Shown here one piece after another: positions 1 through 7,571 of a stretch of 18,884 nt of DNA. The notes under the pieces are model-generated. The model was given only the letters and a program-made list of their open reading frames with translations. It searched no databases and was not told where the DNA came from. This stretch comes from an uncultured Collinsella sp. GTDB taxonomy: Bacteria > Actinomycetota > Coriobacteriia > Coriobacteriales > Coriobacteriaceae. The stretch is from positions 1-18,884 of the forward strand of contig CABUUJ010000042.1 in assembly GCA_902494715.1 (NCBI GenBank). The letters are read 5' to 3'. Numbering within the stretch: the first letter of the stretch is position 1; each line of letters starts with the position of its first letter. A program made the position numbers and the translations under genes.

Positions 1-643
1 ACCAGCGGTCGGCGAGCGCAGCCGAGCCGCTGCGCCGGGGGTCGACCACGATGATCTTCGCCCCACGGCGACGGGCATCGTTGAGCGAATCAACGGCCCC
101 CATCGTCGACGAATCGACGATGGAACGCCCCAGGTACATGATGCAATCGGTATGCGCCAGGTCGGAGGCGGGACTATAGCCCAAGCTGTGCTCCCAACCG
201 GTAAGTCGGCTTACCTCGCAGGCGCCGTCGGCACCGTACACGTTGGGCGAACCAAGCGCATGCATAAAGCGATGCGCCCAGTAGCGGTCGAACGAGGGCA
301 CGCCGAGCGTCATGCCCAGCGCACGGGGACCATGCCCGTCAACAATCTCCCCAAGGCGCGCTGCGATCTGCGCGAACGCCTCATCCCACGAAATCGTATC
401 GAACCCCGAGCCATCAGCTCGTCGGCGCATGGGATGCACAATGCGATCGCGCTCGTCAAACGGCATTGCCAGGCGATGCCGTCCGCGGGCGCACAGGGCA
501 CGCGCCGCGCACGGATGTCCCGGCACCGGCAACTCGGCCACCACACGCCCATCCTTAACATGGGCCGCAAAGGCGCAATCGGCATAGCATCCCCCGCATG
601 TGGTCACCACGGCGCGACCGTCACGCTTCACAGCAGATGCCAT
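1..643 (-). CDS. Molybdopterin (bis-MGD) oxidoreductase, N-terminal part; truncated by window edge
   Basis: The frame is open from an ATG at 643 to the first base of the window, giving about 214 residues of a larger protein that continues to the left. The N-terminus has the [4Fe-4S] pattern of DMSO-reductase-family enzymes: C16-x2-C19-x3-C23 and C51. It is followed by a typical 'ISWDEAF' segment, and near the end by 'KIIVVDPRRS', the usual dinucleotide-cofactor-binding strand. The likely molybdenum ligand is C142 in 'GACEVSRL'. It is not Sec, and it lacks the following His-Gly of formate dehydrogenases, so formate is probably not the substrate; thiosulfate, polysulfide, DMSO or another oxyanion-type substrate is possible, but I cannot tell which. 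There is no Tat signal at this start, which suggests a cytoplasmic enzyme. A ribosome site (AAAGGGG) lies about 8 bases upstream. A terminator separates it from the formate channel gene, so it may be a separate transcription unit. Confidence 0.85.
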   Translation of the reverse strand, partial: MASAVKRDGRAVVTTCGGCYADCAFAAHVKDGRVVAELPVPGHPCAARALCARGRHRLAMPFDERDRIVHPMRRRADGSGFDTISWDEAFAQIAARLGEIVDGHGPRALGMTLGVPSFDRYWAHRFMHALGSPNVYGADGACEVSRLTGWEHSLGYSPASDLAHTDCIMYLGRSIVDSSTMGAVDSLNDARRRGAKIIVVDPRRSGSAALADRW

Positions 644-705
644 CTCGATTACCCCTTTCATCAGCCAAACACAACAGGCCAAAAGCCCGGCAACGAGCCC
701 CAGAC

Positions 706-743
706 CCAAAAAGCCTCCCGCACGGCAACGCCCCGCGGGAGGC
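706..743 (-). terminator. Intrinsic terminator after the formate channel gene
   Basis: Read on the minus strand, a perfect 9-bp stem (GCCTCCCGC / GCGGGAGGC at 735-743 and 713-721) with a 13-base loop is followed directly by five T residues (712-708). It sits 22 bases after the stop codon of the channel gene and about 60 bases before the next start codon. It therefore probably ends the formate hydrogenlyase transcript, or at least reduces read-through into the molybdopterin oxidoreductase gene. Confidence 0.85.
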
Positions 744-765
744 CCAACGTCAAACAGACGGTACC

Positions 766-1605
766 TTACGCCTCGGACTTCTTGGCGTAGATAAACCAGT
801 AGCCGAGCGCGACCAGAACCGCGCCGCCCACGATGTTGCCCAGCGTGGCAGCGGACAGGTTAAACGCAATGCCCGCGGCGTTGAGCGCATCGGCGCCGGC
901 GACGTCGGCACCATAGCCGCATGCATGCATCACGGCACCCATGGGCAAAAAGTACATGTTGGCAACGCAGTGCTCAAAACCGCAGGCCACAAAGGCGGCG
1001 ATGGGCAGCAGAATGCCCACGACCTTATCGACCACGGTCTTGCCGGCGGTACCGATCCACACGGCCAGGCACACAAAGATGTTGCACAGGATGCCGCGGA
1101 AGAAGATCGTCACCCAGTCGACCGTCACCTTGCCGGCGGCGACGCTCACCATGGAATTGGCGACCGCCTCGCCGTTGAGCTTGTAAATGCCGGCCATGTA
1201 CACCAAAAAGACGATGAACAGGGCACCGGCAAAGTTACCAAGCCACACGACGACCCATGCCTTAAGCATCTGAGCCAGGGTGATCTTTTTGCTCTTGAGC
1301 GCGCAGACCATAAGCGAGTTGCCGGTGAACAGCTCGGCGCCGCACACCAGCACGAGCACCAGGCCCAGGCAAAAGCACAGGCCGCCCACGACGCGCTGGG
1401 CGCCCCAGCCCAGCGTGCTATCGCTCAAGAACACGGTAAAGAACAGGCCACCGAAGGCAATAAACGCACCGGCGAACATTGCCAACAGAAAGGCCTTTGC
1501 GACCGGCAGGTTGGCCTTGGTCACGCCGGCGGCCTCGGTCTTGGCCTCGATCGCGGCGGGCGCCAGGCAATCGGGAGCGGGGTACTCCACCTTGGAATCT
1601 GCCAT
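766..1605 (-). CDS. focA: Formate/nitrite transporter family channel (FocA/FdhC type)
   Basis: This 279-residue membrane protein of the FNT family forms a pentameric channel for formate in known members. It has about six hydrophobic helices. Family motifs seen are 'CGAELFTGN' after the second helix, 'GNFAGALF', 'FVACGFEHCVANM' (containing the conserved pore histidine) and 'TLGNIVGGA' near the C-terminus. The N-terminus resembles FocA ('LAPAAIEAKTEAAGVTKA'). I chose the ATG at 1605 because it matches the family N-terminus and is preceded by AGGAAAGAAG; a TTG at 1638 in the same frame is possible but badly spaced from its SD. It lies 39 bases after the protease gene, and a terminator follows it. 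In this context it most likely imports formate for the formate hydrogenlyase or exports excess. Nitrite or another small anion cannot be excluded from sequence alone. Confidence 0.9.
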   Translation of the reverse strand: MADSKVEYPAPDCLAPAAIEAKTEAAGVTKANLPVAKAFLLAMFAGAFIAFGGLFFTVFLSDSTLGWGAQRVVGGLCFCLGLVLVLVCGAELFTGNSLMVCALKSKKITLAQMLKAWVVVWLGNFAGALFIVFLVYMAGIYKLNGEAVANSMVSVAAGKVTVDWVTIFFRGILCNIFVCLAVWIGTAGKTVVDKVVGILLPIAAFVACGFEHCVANMYFLPMGAVMHACGYGADVAGADALNAAGIAFNLSAATLGNIVGGAVLVALGYWFIYAKKSEA

Positions 1606-1644
1606 GTCAATCACTTCTTTCCTAATCAGCAGGGACAAGCGCTC

Positions 1645-2148
1645 CTATTGCTCTTGCCCCAAGCGGACAAAGTTGGAAAAGTCGTTGGCGGCCACGGCGT
1701 CGTACACGGCGTCGACGGCCTCAAAGACCTCCGGGGACATGGGGTTGTAGAACTCCGTGTCGCCCGGCTGAATCCCAACGAAGACGATATCATCACACGA
1801 TTGTTCGATTTCCTCGATCAGAATCGACAAAGGAAGCGAATGCGTGGTGAACATCGACTTGCGGGCCACATCGCGCTTGTCGAGCAAGCGGATGGACCCG
1901 ACGGGCAGCGCCATGTCGGCGGCATCGACCAAGACCAGGCGAGGCGGACGCTCGCGCTTGACCTCGATGATGTCGTCCTCGGGCGTTTGGCCGCCGTCGA
2001 TGGTGTACCAACCGGCGATGGGTGCGTCTTCCATCTTTTTGGAGAGCACGGGGCCGGCGGCATCGTCGGCACGCAGCACGCTTCCCGCCGTGAGCACGAT
2101 ACCCGCAAACGGGGCGCCGTTCACACAACCATCCACAACGCGACCCAT
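1645..2148 (-). CDS. hycI: HycI-type [NiFe]-hydrogenase maturation protease
   Basis: This 167-residue protein is the endopeptidase that removes the C-terminal peptide of the hydrogenase large subunit once nickel is inserted. It follows E. coli HycI closely along its length: 'LRADDAAGP' with the expected nickel ligand D29, 'LVLVDAADMALPVGSIRLLD' with D75, 'MFTTHSLPLSILI' with H103, then 'VFVGIQP' and 'FYNPMSPEV'. It is about 11 residues longer at the N-terminus than HycI. The ATG overlaps the upstream stop as TAATG (1-base overlap), and GGGAGG lies about 9 bases upstream, implying translational coupling. Its probable substrate is HyfG, encoded four genes upstream, which keeps a tail after 'DPCYSCTDR'. 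The usual 'GN' near the first metal ligand is changed (TAGS), but the acidic and histidine ligands are kept. Confidence 0.93.
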   Translation of the reverse strand: MGRVVDGCVNGAPFAGIVLTAGSVLRADDAAGPVLSKKMEDAPIAGWYTIDGGQTPEDDIIEVKRERPPRLVLVDAADMALPVGSIRLLDKRDVARKSMFTTHSLPLSILIEEIEQSCDDIVFVGIQPGDTEFYNPMSPEVFEAVDAVYDAVAANDFSNFVRLGQEQ

Positions 2149-2729
2149 TACTGCAACCTCCCCGTCAGATACACGCCCGACACATCGCGCACGCGCTCGA
2201 CCAGATCGCGAAACTTCATTAAGAACGCGACCTGCTGGGCATGCAGGCCAAAGTCGTCATCGAACACCGAGATGCCGGCCTTGGCCGAACCACGAAAACC
2301 GCGCTCGTCGAGCAGAGCATCGCAGGCCTCGAGCAGCGACGGCACCGCCGCCTTGTCGAGCTGGCACTCGCCAAAGGAGCGGATGGCCTCGAACTTTGTC
2401 TTAGCCTCCCCCTCCGGCAGCGCGTCGACGAGCGAATAGAAGACATCCACCGGCACCGACAGGCGCGGCTCAAAGCAGTCGAGCACGCCGGTGTGGTGGC
2501 CCACGGCGAGCGTGTAGTACAGCACGTCGCAGGCCTCCTGGGGAACGTCTTCCTCGGTCTCCACAAACTTACGCGTGAGCTCATAGAAGACCACCTGGTC
2601 GGGCGCATGGCCCAGGCAGGGGTCGGCGACGCCCTCGGCGGCCTCGTCGCTTGCGCGCGAGGCATCGCCAAAGGAGCCGCCGAGCATACCGGGGCCCGCA
2701 AAGTAACCAGAGCGGTCCGTGAGCTCCAT
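2148..2729 (-). CDS. hyfJ: HycH/HyfJ-family formate hydrogenlyase maturation protein
   Basis: This 193-residue soluble protein has a central and C-terminal part that follows E. coli HycH: 'VVFYELTRKFVE' near residue 46, 'YYTLAVGHHTGVLDCFE' (residues about 70-87), then 'FEAIRSFGECQLD' and 'GLHAQQVAFL'. HycH helps assembly of hydrogenase 3 through the large subunit precursor, but its chemistry is unknown. The first 45 residues ('MELTDRSGYFAGPGMLGG...') have no counterpart in HycH that I recognise, which makes the protein about 55 residues longer than the 136-residue E. coli form. It starts immediately after the hyfI stop (TAG-ATG, no gap), and GGAGG sits 8 bases before the ATG. The following protease overlaps it by one base, so HycH and HycI functions are coupled here. 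Confidence 0.88.
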   Translation of the reverse strand: MELTDRSGYFAGPGMLGGSFGDASRASDEAAEGVADPCLGHAPDQVVFYELTRKFVETEEDVPQEACDVLYYTLAVGHHTGVLDCFEPRLSVPVDVFYSLVDALPEGEAKTKFEAIRSFGECQLDKAAVPSLLEACDALLDERGFRGSAKAGISVFDDDFGLHAQQVAFLMKFRDLVERVRDVSGVYLTGRLQ

Positions 2730-3512
2730 CTAGCGACCTCCGGCCAGCACCAGATCCTGCAGCGCCGAGTAGACCTCAACGCGGCGCGGATCGTCCTGCT
2801 TGTCGATGAGCAGCGCCATAGCACCGCGGATATCGCCCTTGGGCGCGCCCTCGAGCGTATCCATAAACTCATTGGCCAGGTCGCGGCCGTAACGGTAGCC
2901 GCTCATGGCGCGAGCTTCGCGCTCGATGGCAACGCGCAGCTTGTACGGCACGCCGGGGTGCAGGATATCGGCCTGCTCGCCGGCGGCCTCCACCGTGGTC
3001 TCGGCATGGAGCTTTTGGTCCAGCAGACCGAGCGCCATGGCAAAGCCGTAGATGGTCTGCGCGGGGCTAGGCGGGCAGCCGGGGATGTAGACATCGACCG
3101 GCAGAATCTTGTCCGTGCCGCCCCAGACGCAGTAGTTGTCGTAGAAGATGCCGCCGGTGCAGCCGCACGCGCCATAGGACACCACGATTTTGGGATCGGG
3201 TGCGGCCTCAAAGGCGCGCAGGGCCGGCATGCGCATGGCGCGCGTCACGGCGCCGGTGTACAGCAGCACATCGGCGTGACGGGGCGAGGGCACGACCTTG
3301 ATACCAAAGCGCTCGACATCGAAGACGGGCGTGATGGAACCGAAGATCTCGATCTCGCAACCGTTGCAGCCGCCGCAGTCAACACGGTAGACATACACCG
3401 AGCGCTTGATCTTCTTAAGAAGGGTCGCCTTGGCCTTCTCGATGCTCTCGTCGAGCTCGATCTTGGTCGGGCGGTACTGGAGCCGCTCGGGCAAAAGCGT
3501 GGGTTCGGCCAT
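2730..3512 (-). CDS. hyfI: Hydrogenase small subunit, HycG/HyfI (NuoB-like)
   Basis: This 260-residue small subunit of a group 4 [NiFe] hydrogenase carries the proximal [4Fe-4S] cluster that passes electrons to the NiFe site. Cluster residues are visible as C49-x2-C52 ('GCNGCEIEIFG'), C116 in 'SYGACGCTGG' and C146 in 'IPGCPPSP'. Like other energy-converting hydrogenases it lacks a Tat signal and the medial and distal clusters of uptake hydrogenases. Two further cysteines, C46 and C118, lie beside the ligands, where E. coli HycG has V and N. Residues 39-165 are very close to HycG, including 'FGIKVVPSPRHAD', 'GAVTRAMR' and 'YCVWGGTDKI'. AGGAGG lies about 7 bases before the ATG, overlapping the hyfH end (2-base gap). 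It should pair with HyfG and receive electrons from HyfH. Confidence 0.95.
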   Translation of the reverse strand: MAEPTLLPERLQYRPTKIELDESIEKAKATLLKKIKRSVYVYRVDCGGCNGCEIEIFGSITPVFDVERFGIKVVPSPRHADVLLYTGAVTRAMRMPALRAFEAAPDPKIVVSYGACGCTGGIFYDNYCVWGGTDKILPVDVYIPGCPPSPAQTIYGFAMALGLLDQKLHAETTVEAAGEQADILHPGVPYKLRVAIEREARAMSGYRYGRDLANEFMDTLEGAPKGDIRGAMALLIDKQDDPRRVEVYSALQDLVLAGGR

Positions 3513-3514
3513 GG

Positions 3515-4231
3515 TTACTCCTCCTTCGTTTCAAAATCCATGATGATGCCCTCGACCGGTGCAGGTCCAGCAGGGATCTCGGGCGCATCGGGGTTGAGCT
3601 CGCGGTCGATATACTCCGGGTTCACGCCGTGGCCGCCCAGGTACTCCATGCCGGGGCCCTGGGGCTCGCCGGACGCAAGCGTCTCGTTGGCAGCCATGCC
3701 GTGCGCGTTGCCGGTCTTTACGGCCGAGGCGGCGCGCAGGGCGTCGAGCCCGCGCTTGCACTCCTGGCACATACCGACGGTACGGGCAGCCTGCTCGGCC
3801 TCCATGCCGCCGGCCTTTTGCAGCAGGCGCTTGGCGTAGTCGATCTCCTTGTGCGGGGCAAACGGCTTGCCGCAACGCGAGCAATGCTCGAGTGTGTAGA
3901 CGCTCTTGCTGGTGAGGTCGTCCTTGCTCATGACGGCCAGCTCAAACTCCTCGGTGAGCTTGATGGCCTCCATGGGGCAGGCTTCCTCGCAACGGCCGCA
4001 AAAGATGCAGCGACCGTAGTCGATCGACCAGGTAATGGTATCGGCCGCAAGGTCGGTGTCCATGCGAATGGCATCGGCCGGGCATGCAACGCCACAGGCA
4101 CCGCAGGCGATGCAGAGCTCGGCATTGTGCTCGGGCTTGCCGCGCATGTCCTTGTTGGTGGGGAACGGCGCAAACGGGTACTTGACCGTCGCGTCGCCGG
4201 CCTTGGCGTTAACCTTCCAAAGCTTCAGCAT
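3515..4231 (-). CDS. hyfH: HycF/HyfH-type 2x[4Fe-4S] ferredoxin subunit (NuoI-like)
   Basis: This 238-residue electron-transfer subunit bridges the formate dehydrogenase side and the hydrogenase small subunit. Two cubane motifs are present: C40-x2-C43-x2-C46-x3-C50-P and C75-x2-C78-x2-C81-x3-C85-P. Further on, C117-x2-C120 ('CSRCGKPFAPHKEIDYA') and C155-x2-C158-K-R match the extra cysteine pairs of E. coli HycF, which may bind a metal. I chose the ATG at 4231 because 'MLKLWKV' matches the family start, AGGAGG precedes it, and it begins one base after the hyfG stop; the frame is open further upstream but would run through hyfG. It is about 58 residues longer than HycF: after residue 160 there is an extra acidic, Pro/Gly-rich tail ending 'GIIMDFETKEE', of unknown purpose. 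Confidence 0.93.
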   Translation of the reverse strand: MLKLWKVNAKAGDATVKYPFAPFPTNKDMRGKPEHNAELCIACGACGVACPADAIRMDTDLAADTITWSIDYGRCIFCGRCEEACPMEAIKLTEEFELAVMSKDDLTSKSVYTLEHCSRCGKPFAPHKEIDYAKRLLQKAGGMEAEQAARTVGMCQECKRGLDALRAASAVKTGNAHGMAANETLASGEPQGPGMEYLGGHGVNPEYIDRELNPDAPEIPAGPAPVEGIIMDFETKEE

Positions 4232-4232
4232 A

Positions 4233-6005
4233 TTAGAGCGCCTCCTCATCGAGCGGAGCGGCCATGGTGCCCTCGCCCGCAAGCGGCGACTTGTCGCGCC
4301 AGACGTTCTCGAACTGCTCCTTGTCGAGCACGTGGTCGCGCTTGGCGGCGACATCGGTCACCGTCACGCGGTCGGTGCAGGAGTAGCACGGGTCGAGCGA
4401 GCCGACGATCAGCGCCGCGTCGCCCACGGTGTTGCCGCGGAACATGTAGCGCAGGACCGGCCAGTTGCTGTACGTGGCCGCCTTGGCACGCCAGCGGTAG
4501 CACTTCTGGTTGTTGCCGAGCATGGCCCAGTGCACGTCCTCGCCGCGCGGCGCCTCGGTGGCGCCGATGGCGTACTTGTGCGGGGTGTACTCCCAATCCG
4601 TGGTGAGGATGGGGCCCGACGGGCAGTTCTCGAGCATGGTCTCGATCATGTCGATCGAATCGTAGACCTCCTGGATGCGAACGGCGGTACGGCCGAAGGC
4701 ATCGCAGGTGTCGGCCGTGGCGGCGTGCATCTTTTGGACGTCCGGATCGGCGTAGCCGTCGAAGGGATGGTCAAAGCGCACGTCGCGGGCATAGCCCGAG
4801 CCACGCATGAGCGGGCCGACCGGCGAGAAGTCGCGTGCGATCTTGCGGTCCAAGATGCCGATACCGCTCGTACGCTCAATAAAGTTGGGCGTGGAGAGCA
4901 AGACGTCGACGAGTTCCTGAACCTCGGAGCGCAGCTGGTGGATGGTCGTGAGCGTGGAGAGCTTCTGCTCGGCCAAAATGTCGCGACGCACGCCGCCGAT
5001 CACGTTGAGGCCGTAGGTCTTGCGGTGACCGGAGAGCTTCTCGGCCAGGTCCATGGACTTCTCGCGGACGCGGAAGAACTGCTGGAAGCCCGAATCGAAG
5101 CCGGTGTAGTGCGACGCCAGGCCAATGTTGAGCAGATGCGAGTGCAGGCGCTCGACCTCGAGCATGATAGCGCGGATGTACTGGGCGCGCGGCGGGACAT
5201 GAATGCCCTGGGCGCGCTCGACGGCCTCGGCATAGGCCACCGAGTGGGCGCAGCCGCAGATGCCGCAGATGCGGTCGGCGAGGAACGTCACGGCATCATA
5301 GTTCAGGCGCGTCTCGGCGACCTTCTCCATGCCGCGGTGCACGTAGAACAGACGATAGTCGGCGTCGACGATCGTCTCGCCCTCAACGAACAGGCGGAAG
5401 TGGCCGGGCTCGTCGGAGGTAATGTGCAACGGGCCCATGGGGACGAGTGTGGTCTCCTTGCCCTTGGTATCGGCCAAGAACTCGTAGTTTTCCATGTCGC
5501 TCGCGGGAGCGGGACGGAAGCGGTAGTCCATGGAGTCCTTGCGCAGCGGGTACAGGCCGCTGGGCCAATCGTCGGGCAGCACCAGGCGGCGACGATCGGG
5601 CAGGCCCTCGGGGATCAGGCCGAACATGTCGCGAAGCTCGCGCTCGCCCCACACGCAGGCGGGGACGAACGGCGTCACGGACGGGAACGTCATCTTGGCG
5701 GGATCGACCTCGGTGCGCACGGTCACCCAGCCGGGGTCCTCCCCCTCCATGGAGATGACGTAGTACACGGCGTAGCGACCGCACAGACTGCGCTCGTCGT
5801 TGCCGATGATCACGGGAATCCAGCCGTAGCGCTCGTAATACAGGTAGTGGACGGCCTCGGGCAGCTTGTCCTGCTTGACGGTGATCGTCAGCTGGTCCTC
5901 GCACTGCCACTCGACCTTCTCGATGCAGCCCGGAACGGCGCGGCGCAGGGCCTCGACATGGCTCTCGCAGCGACGGGCATACACCTTGTTCTCAGTTTCA
6001 ATCAT
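4233..6005 (-). CDS. hyfG: [NiFe]-hydrogenase large subunit, HycE/HyfG (fused NuoC+NuoD-like)
   Basis: This 590-residue catalytic subunit makes H2 from protons at a NiFe(CN)2CO centre. Residues about 1-165 are the NuoC-like domain ('CVWGERELRDMFGL'), fused to the NuoD-like catalytic domain. Nickel ligands are C247 and C250 in the L1 motif 'RICGICGCAH', and C540 and C543 in the L2 motif 'DPCYSCTDR'. The 44 residues after R546 ('VTVTDVAAKR...') should be the peptide cut off by the HycI-type protease; E. coli HycE is cut after the equivalent Arg and loses 32 residues, so the tail is longer here. GAGGTGGAG lies upstream of the ATG, and the gap to hyfF is 3 bases. It works on the cytoplasmic side, bound to HyfI and the membrane arm. 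Confidence 0.97.
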   Translation of the reverse strand: MIETENKVYARRCESHVEALRRAVPGCIEKVEWQCEDQLTITVKQDKLPEAVHYLYYERYGWIPVIIGNDERSLCGRYAVYYVISMEGEDPGWVTVRTEVDPAKMTFPSVTPFVPACVWGERELRDMFGLIPEGLPDRRRLVLPDDWPSGLYPLRKDSMDYRFRPAPASDMENYEFLADTKGKETTLVPMGPLHITSDEPGHFRLFVEGETIVDADYRLFYVHRGMEKVAETRLNYDAVTFLADRICGICGCAHSVAYAEAVERAQGIHVPPRAQYIRAIMLEVERLHSHLLNIGLASHYTGFDSGFQQFFRVREKSMDLAEKLSGHRKTYGLNVIGGVRRDILAEQKLSTLTTIHQLRSEVQELVDVLLSTPNFIERTSGIGILDRKIARDFSPVGPLMRGSGYARDVRFDHPFDGYADPDVQKMHAATADTCDAFGRTAVRIQEVYDSIDMIETMLENCPSGPILTTDWEYTPHKYAIGATEAPRGEDVHWAMLGNNQKCYRWRAKAATYSNWPVLRYMFRGNTVGDAALIVGSLDPCYSCTDRVTVTDVAAKRDHVLDKEQFENVWRDKSPLAGEGTMAAPLDEEAL

Positions 6006-6008
6006 TCG

Positions 6009-7568
6009 TTACTCCACCTCGCTCTGAGCGGTCTCGGTACCGAACACAGCGCGGTACATCGGCGTCGCGTGAAGCTCCTCGGTGCTCTGCTCGAGCACGA
6101 TGCCGGTCGCGGTCTCCACACCGTGCACGAGAGGCAGCGGGGTGGCGATGCCAAACCACAAGATCATGACAACCAGGATGATTTCGGGGATAAGCATGAG
6201 CGCCGGGGCCTCATGCTTGCCCATGCCCTGGGGCGCATGGCCGAATACCGACTTGAGTGCGATGCGGGTGAGCGCGGAGATGGCCACGGTAAGACCGAGG
6301 GCGACCACGACGACCAGCCACATGGGACCGGCGGTAACACCGGCGACAAAAGTCAGGAACTCGGAGATAAACATGCCAAAGGGCGGGAAGGCACCAAGAC
6401 CGAGCAACGCCAGGACGGCGAGCGCGGCGGTTGCGGGGGCAACCTCGACGACACCCTGGATCTTAGCCAGGCTACGCGTGCCAAAGGCGTGCTGAATGTT
6501 GCCGGACACGCAGAAGGCAAGCGTCTTGGTAAAGCCGTGGAACACGCAGTGCAGCAGGGCCGCGGCGATACCCAGCGGGCCACCGATACCCAGGCACAGG
6601 GCGATAACGCCCACGTTCTCCACAGACGAGTACGCAAAGCGGCGCTTGAGGTCGTCCTGGCGAAACATCGAGAGCGCCGCCACCAAAATGGACAGCGTGC
6701 CGACGATCAGCAGCAAAAGTTGCGGATACTCAGCGCCCACGGCCTGGATGGTAAAGCCGTAGAAGCGCATGATCACAAGCATGGCGCACTTAAGCAACAC
6801 GCCCGAGAGCAGGGCCGAGACAGGGCTCGGGGCCTGGGAGTGGGCATCGGGCAGCCAAGTGTGCATGGGGAACAGGCCGGCCTTGGTGCCAAAGCCGATC
6901 ACGATAAACGCAAAGGCGAGGCGCATGAGCGTCGGGTCGAACTGGTCGGCATACGGCAGCACGCACGACAGGAATGCGGCCTCGTGGGCGTTGGGAATCA
7001 CGTCGGCGGCGTTGGCGTAGATCAGCAGCGTACCGAACAGGCCAAAGGCCACACCGGCGGTGCAGACCATCGCATACTTCCAAGAAGCCTCGAGGGCCGT
7101 CTTGTTCTTGTAGATACCCACGAGGAACACGGTGGAAAGCGTGGTTGCCTCCACGGCGGCCCACGTGAGGATCATGTTGTTGGACAGGCACGCGAGCAGC
7201 ATGGTGAACACAAACAGGCTAAACAGCGCAAAATACTGCTTGGCGCGCTCGGCGGGCATGGAGCCCTCCTCGATATCGGCTTTTACATAGGGCAGCGAGA
7301 ACAGCCCCGTAAGAAAACCGATAAAGTCGATGAGCAGCACAAAGATGGCGCCCAGCGAATCGAGGTGGAACCACAGGCCAAGAGCGCTCGCGGTGTCGCC
7401 GCTCATAAGGACGTCACCGGCCGTCATAATCGACAGCACCAGGACGGCTGCGACGGAGACCAGGTTGAGACCGGCAAACACGTTATAGGACGTGTTCTTG
7501 GGCAAAAACGCCATGACCAGCGAGAACACCAAAGGAGTCGCGAGCAGGGCGAGAATCAACGTTTCCAT
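6009..7568 (-). CDS. hyfF: HyfF-type antiporter-like membrane subunit
   Basis: This 519-residue integral membrane protein, with about 14 hydrophobic helices, belongs to the NuoL/M/N and MrpA/D antiporter family. Residues typical of the ion path are visible: a helix glutamate in 'LTWAAVEATTLST', a lysine in 'GFGTKAGLFPMHTWLPDAH', the broken-helix segment 'SPVSALLSGVLLK', and a histidine in 'LHCVFHGFTKTLAF'. HyfF is found in the seven-subunit FHL-2 membrane arm and is absent from E. coli FHL-1 (hyc), so its presence argues for the larger, potentially ion-pumping form. It lies between hyfE (3-base gap, TAG then AGGGGG overlapping) and hyfG. The C-terminal 45 residues are soluble and variable. 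Confidence 0.93.
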   Translation of the reverse strand: METLILALLATPLVFSLVMAFLPKNTSYNVFAGLNLVSVAAVLVLSIMTAGDVLMSGDTASALGLWFHLDSLGAIFVLLIDFIGFLTGLFSLPYVKADIEEGSMPAERAKQYFALFSLFVFTMLLACLSNNMILTWAAVEATTLSTVFLVGIYKNKTALEASWKYAMVCTAGVAFGLFGTLLIYANAADVIPNAHEAAFLSCVLPYADQFDPTLMRLAFAFIVIGFGTKAGLFPMHTWLPDAHSQAPSPVSALLSGVLLKCAMLVIMRFYGFTIQAVGAEYPQLLLLIVGTLSILVAALSMFRQDDLKRRFAYSSVENVGVIALCLGIGGPLGIAAALLHCVFHGFTKTLAFCVSGNIQHAFGTRSLAKIQGVVEVAPATAALAVLALLGLGAFPPFGMFISEFLTFVAGVTAGPMWLVVVVALGLTVAISALTRIALKSVFGHAPQGMGKHEAPALMLIPEIILVVMILWFGIATPLPLVHGVETATGIVLEQSTEELHATPMYRAVFGTETAQSEVE

Positions 7569-7571
7569 GGA

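Noticed and set aside
598..2439. A plus-strand open frame of 613 codons opposite focA, hycI and hyfJ
   Set aside because: It is antisense to three recognised genes, with low-complexity composition and no known domain; it is a shadow of codon bias.
2241..3839. A plus-strand open frame of 532 codons opposite hyfH, hyfI and hyfJ
   Set aside because: Same cause as the other antisense frames: no domain, no ribosome site, fully opposite conserved genes.
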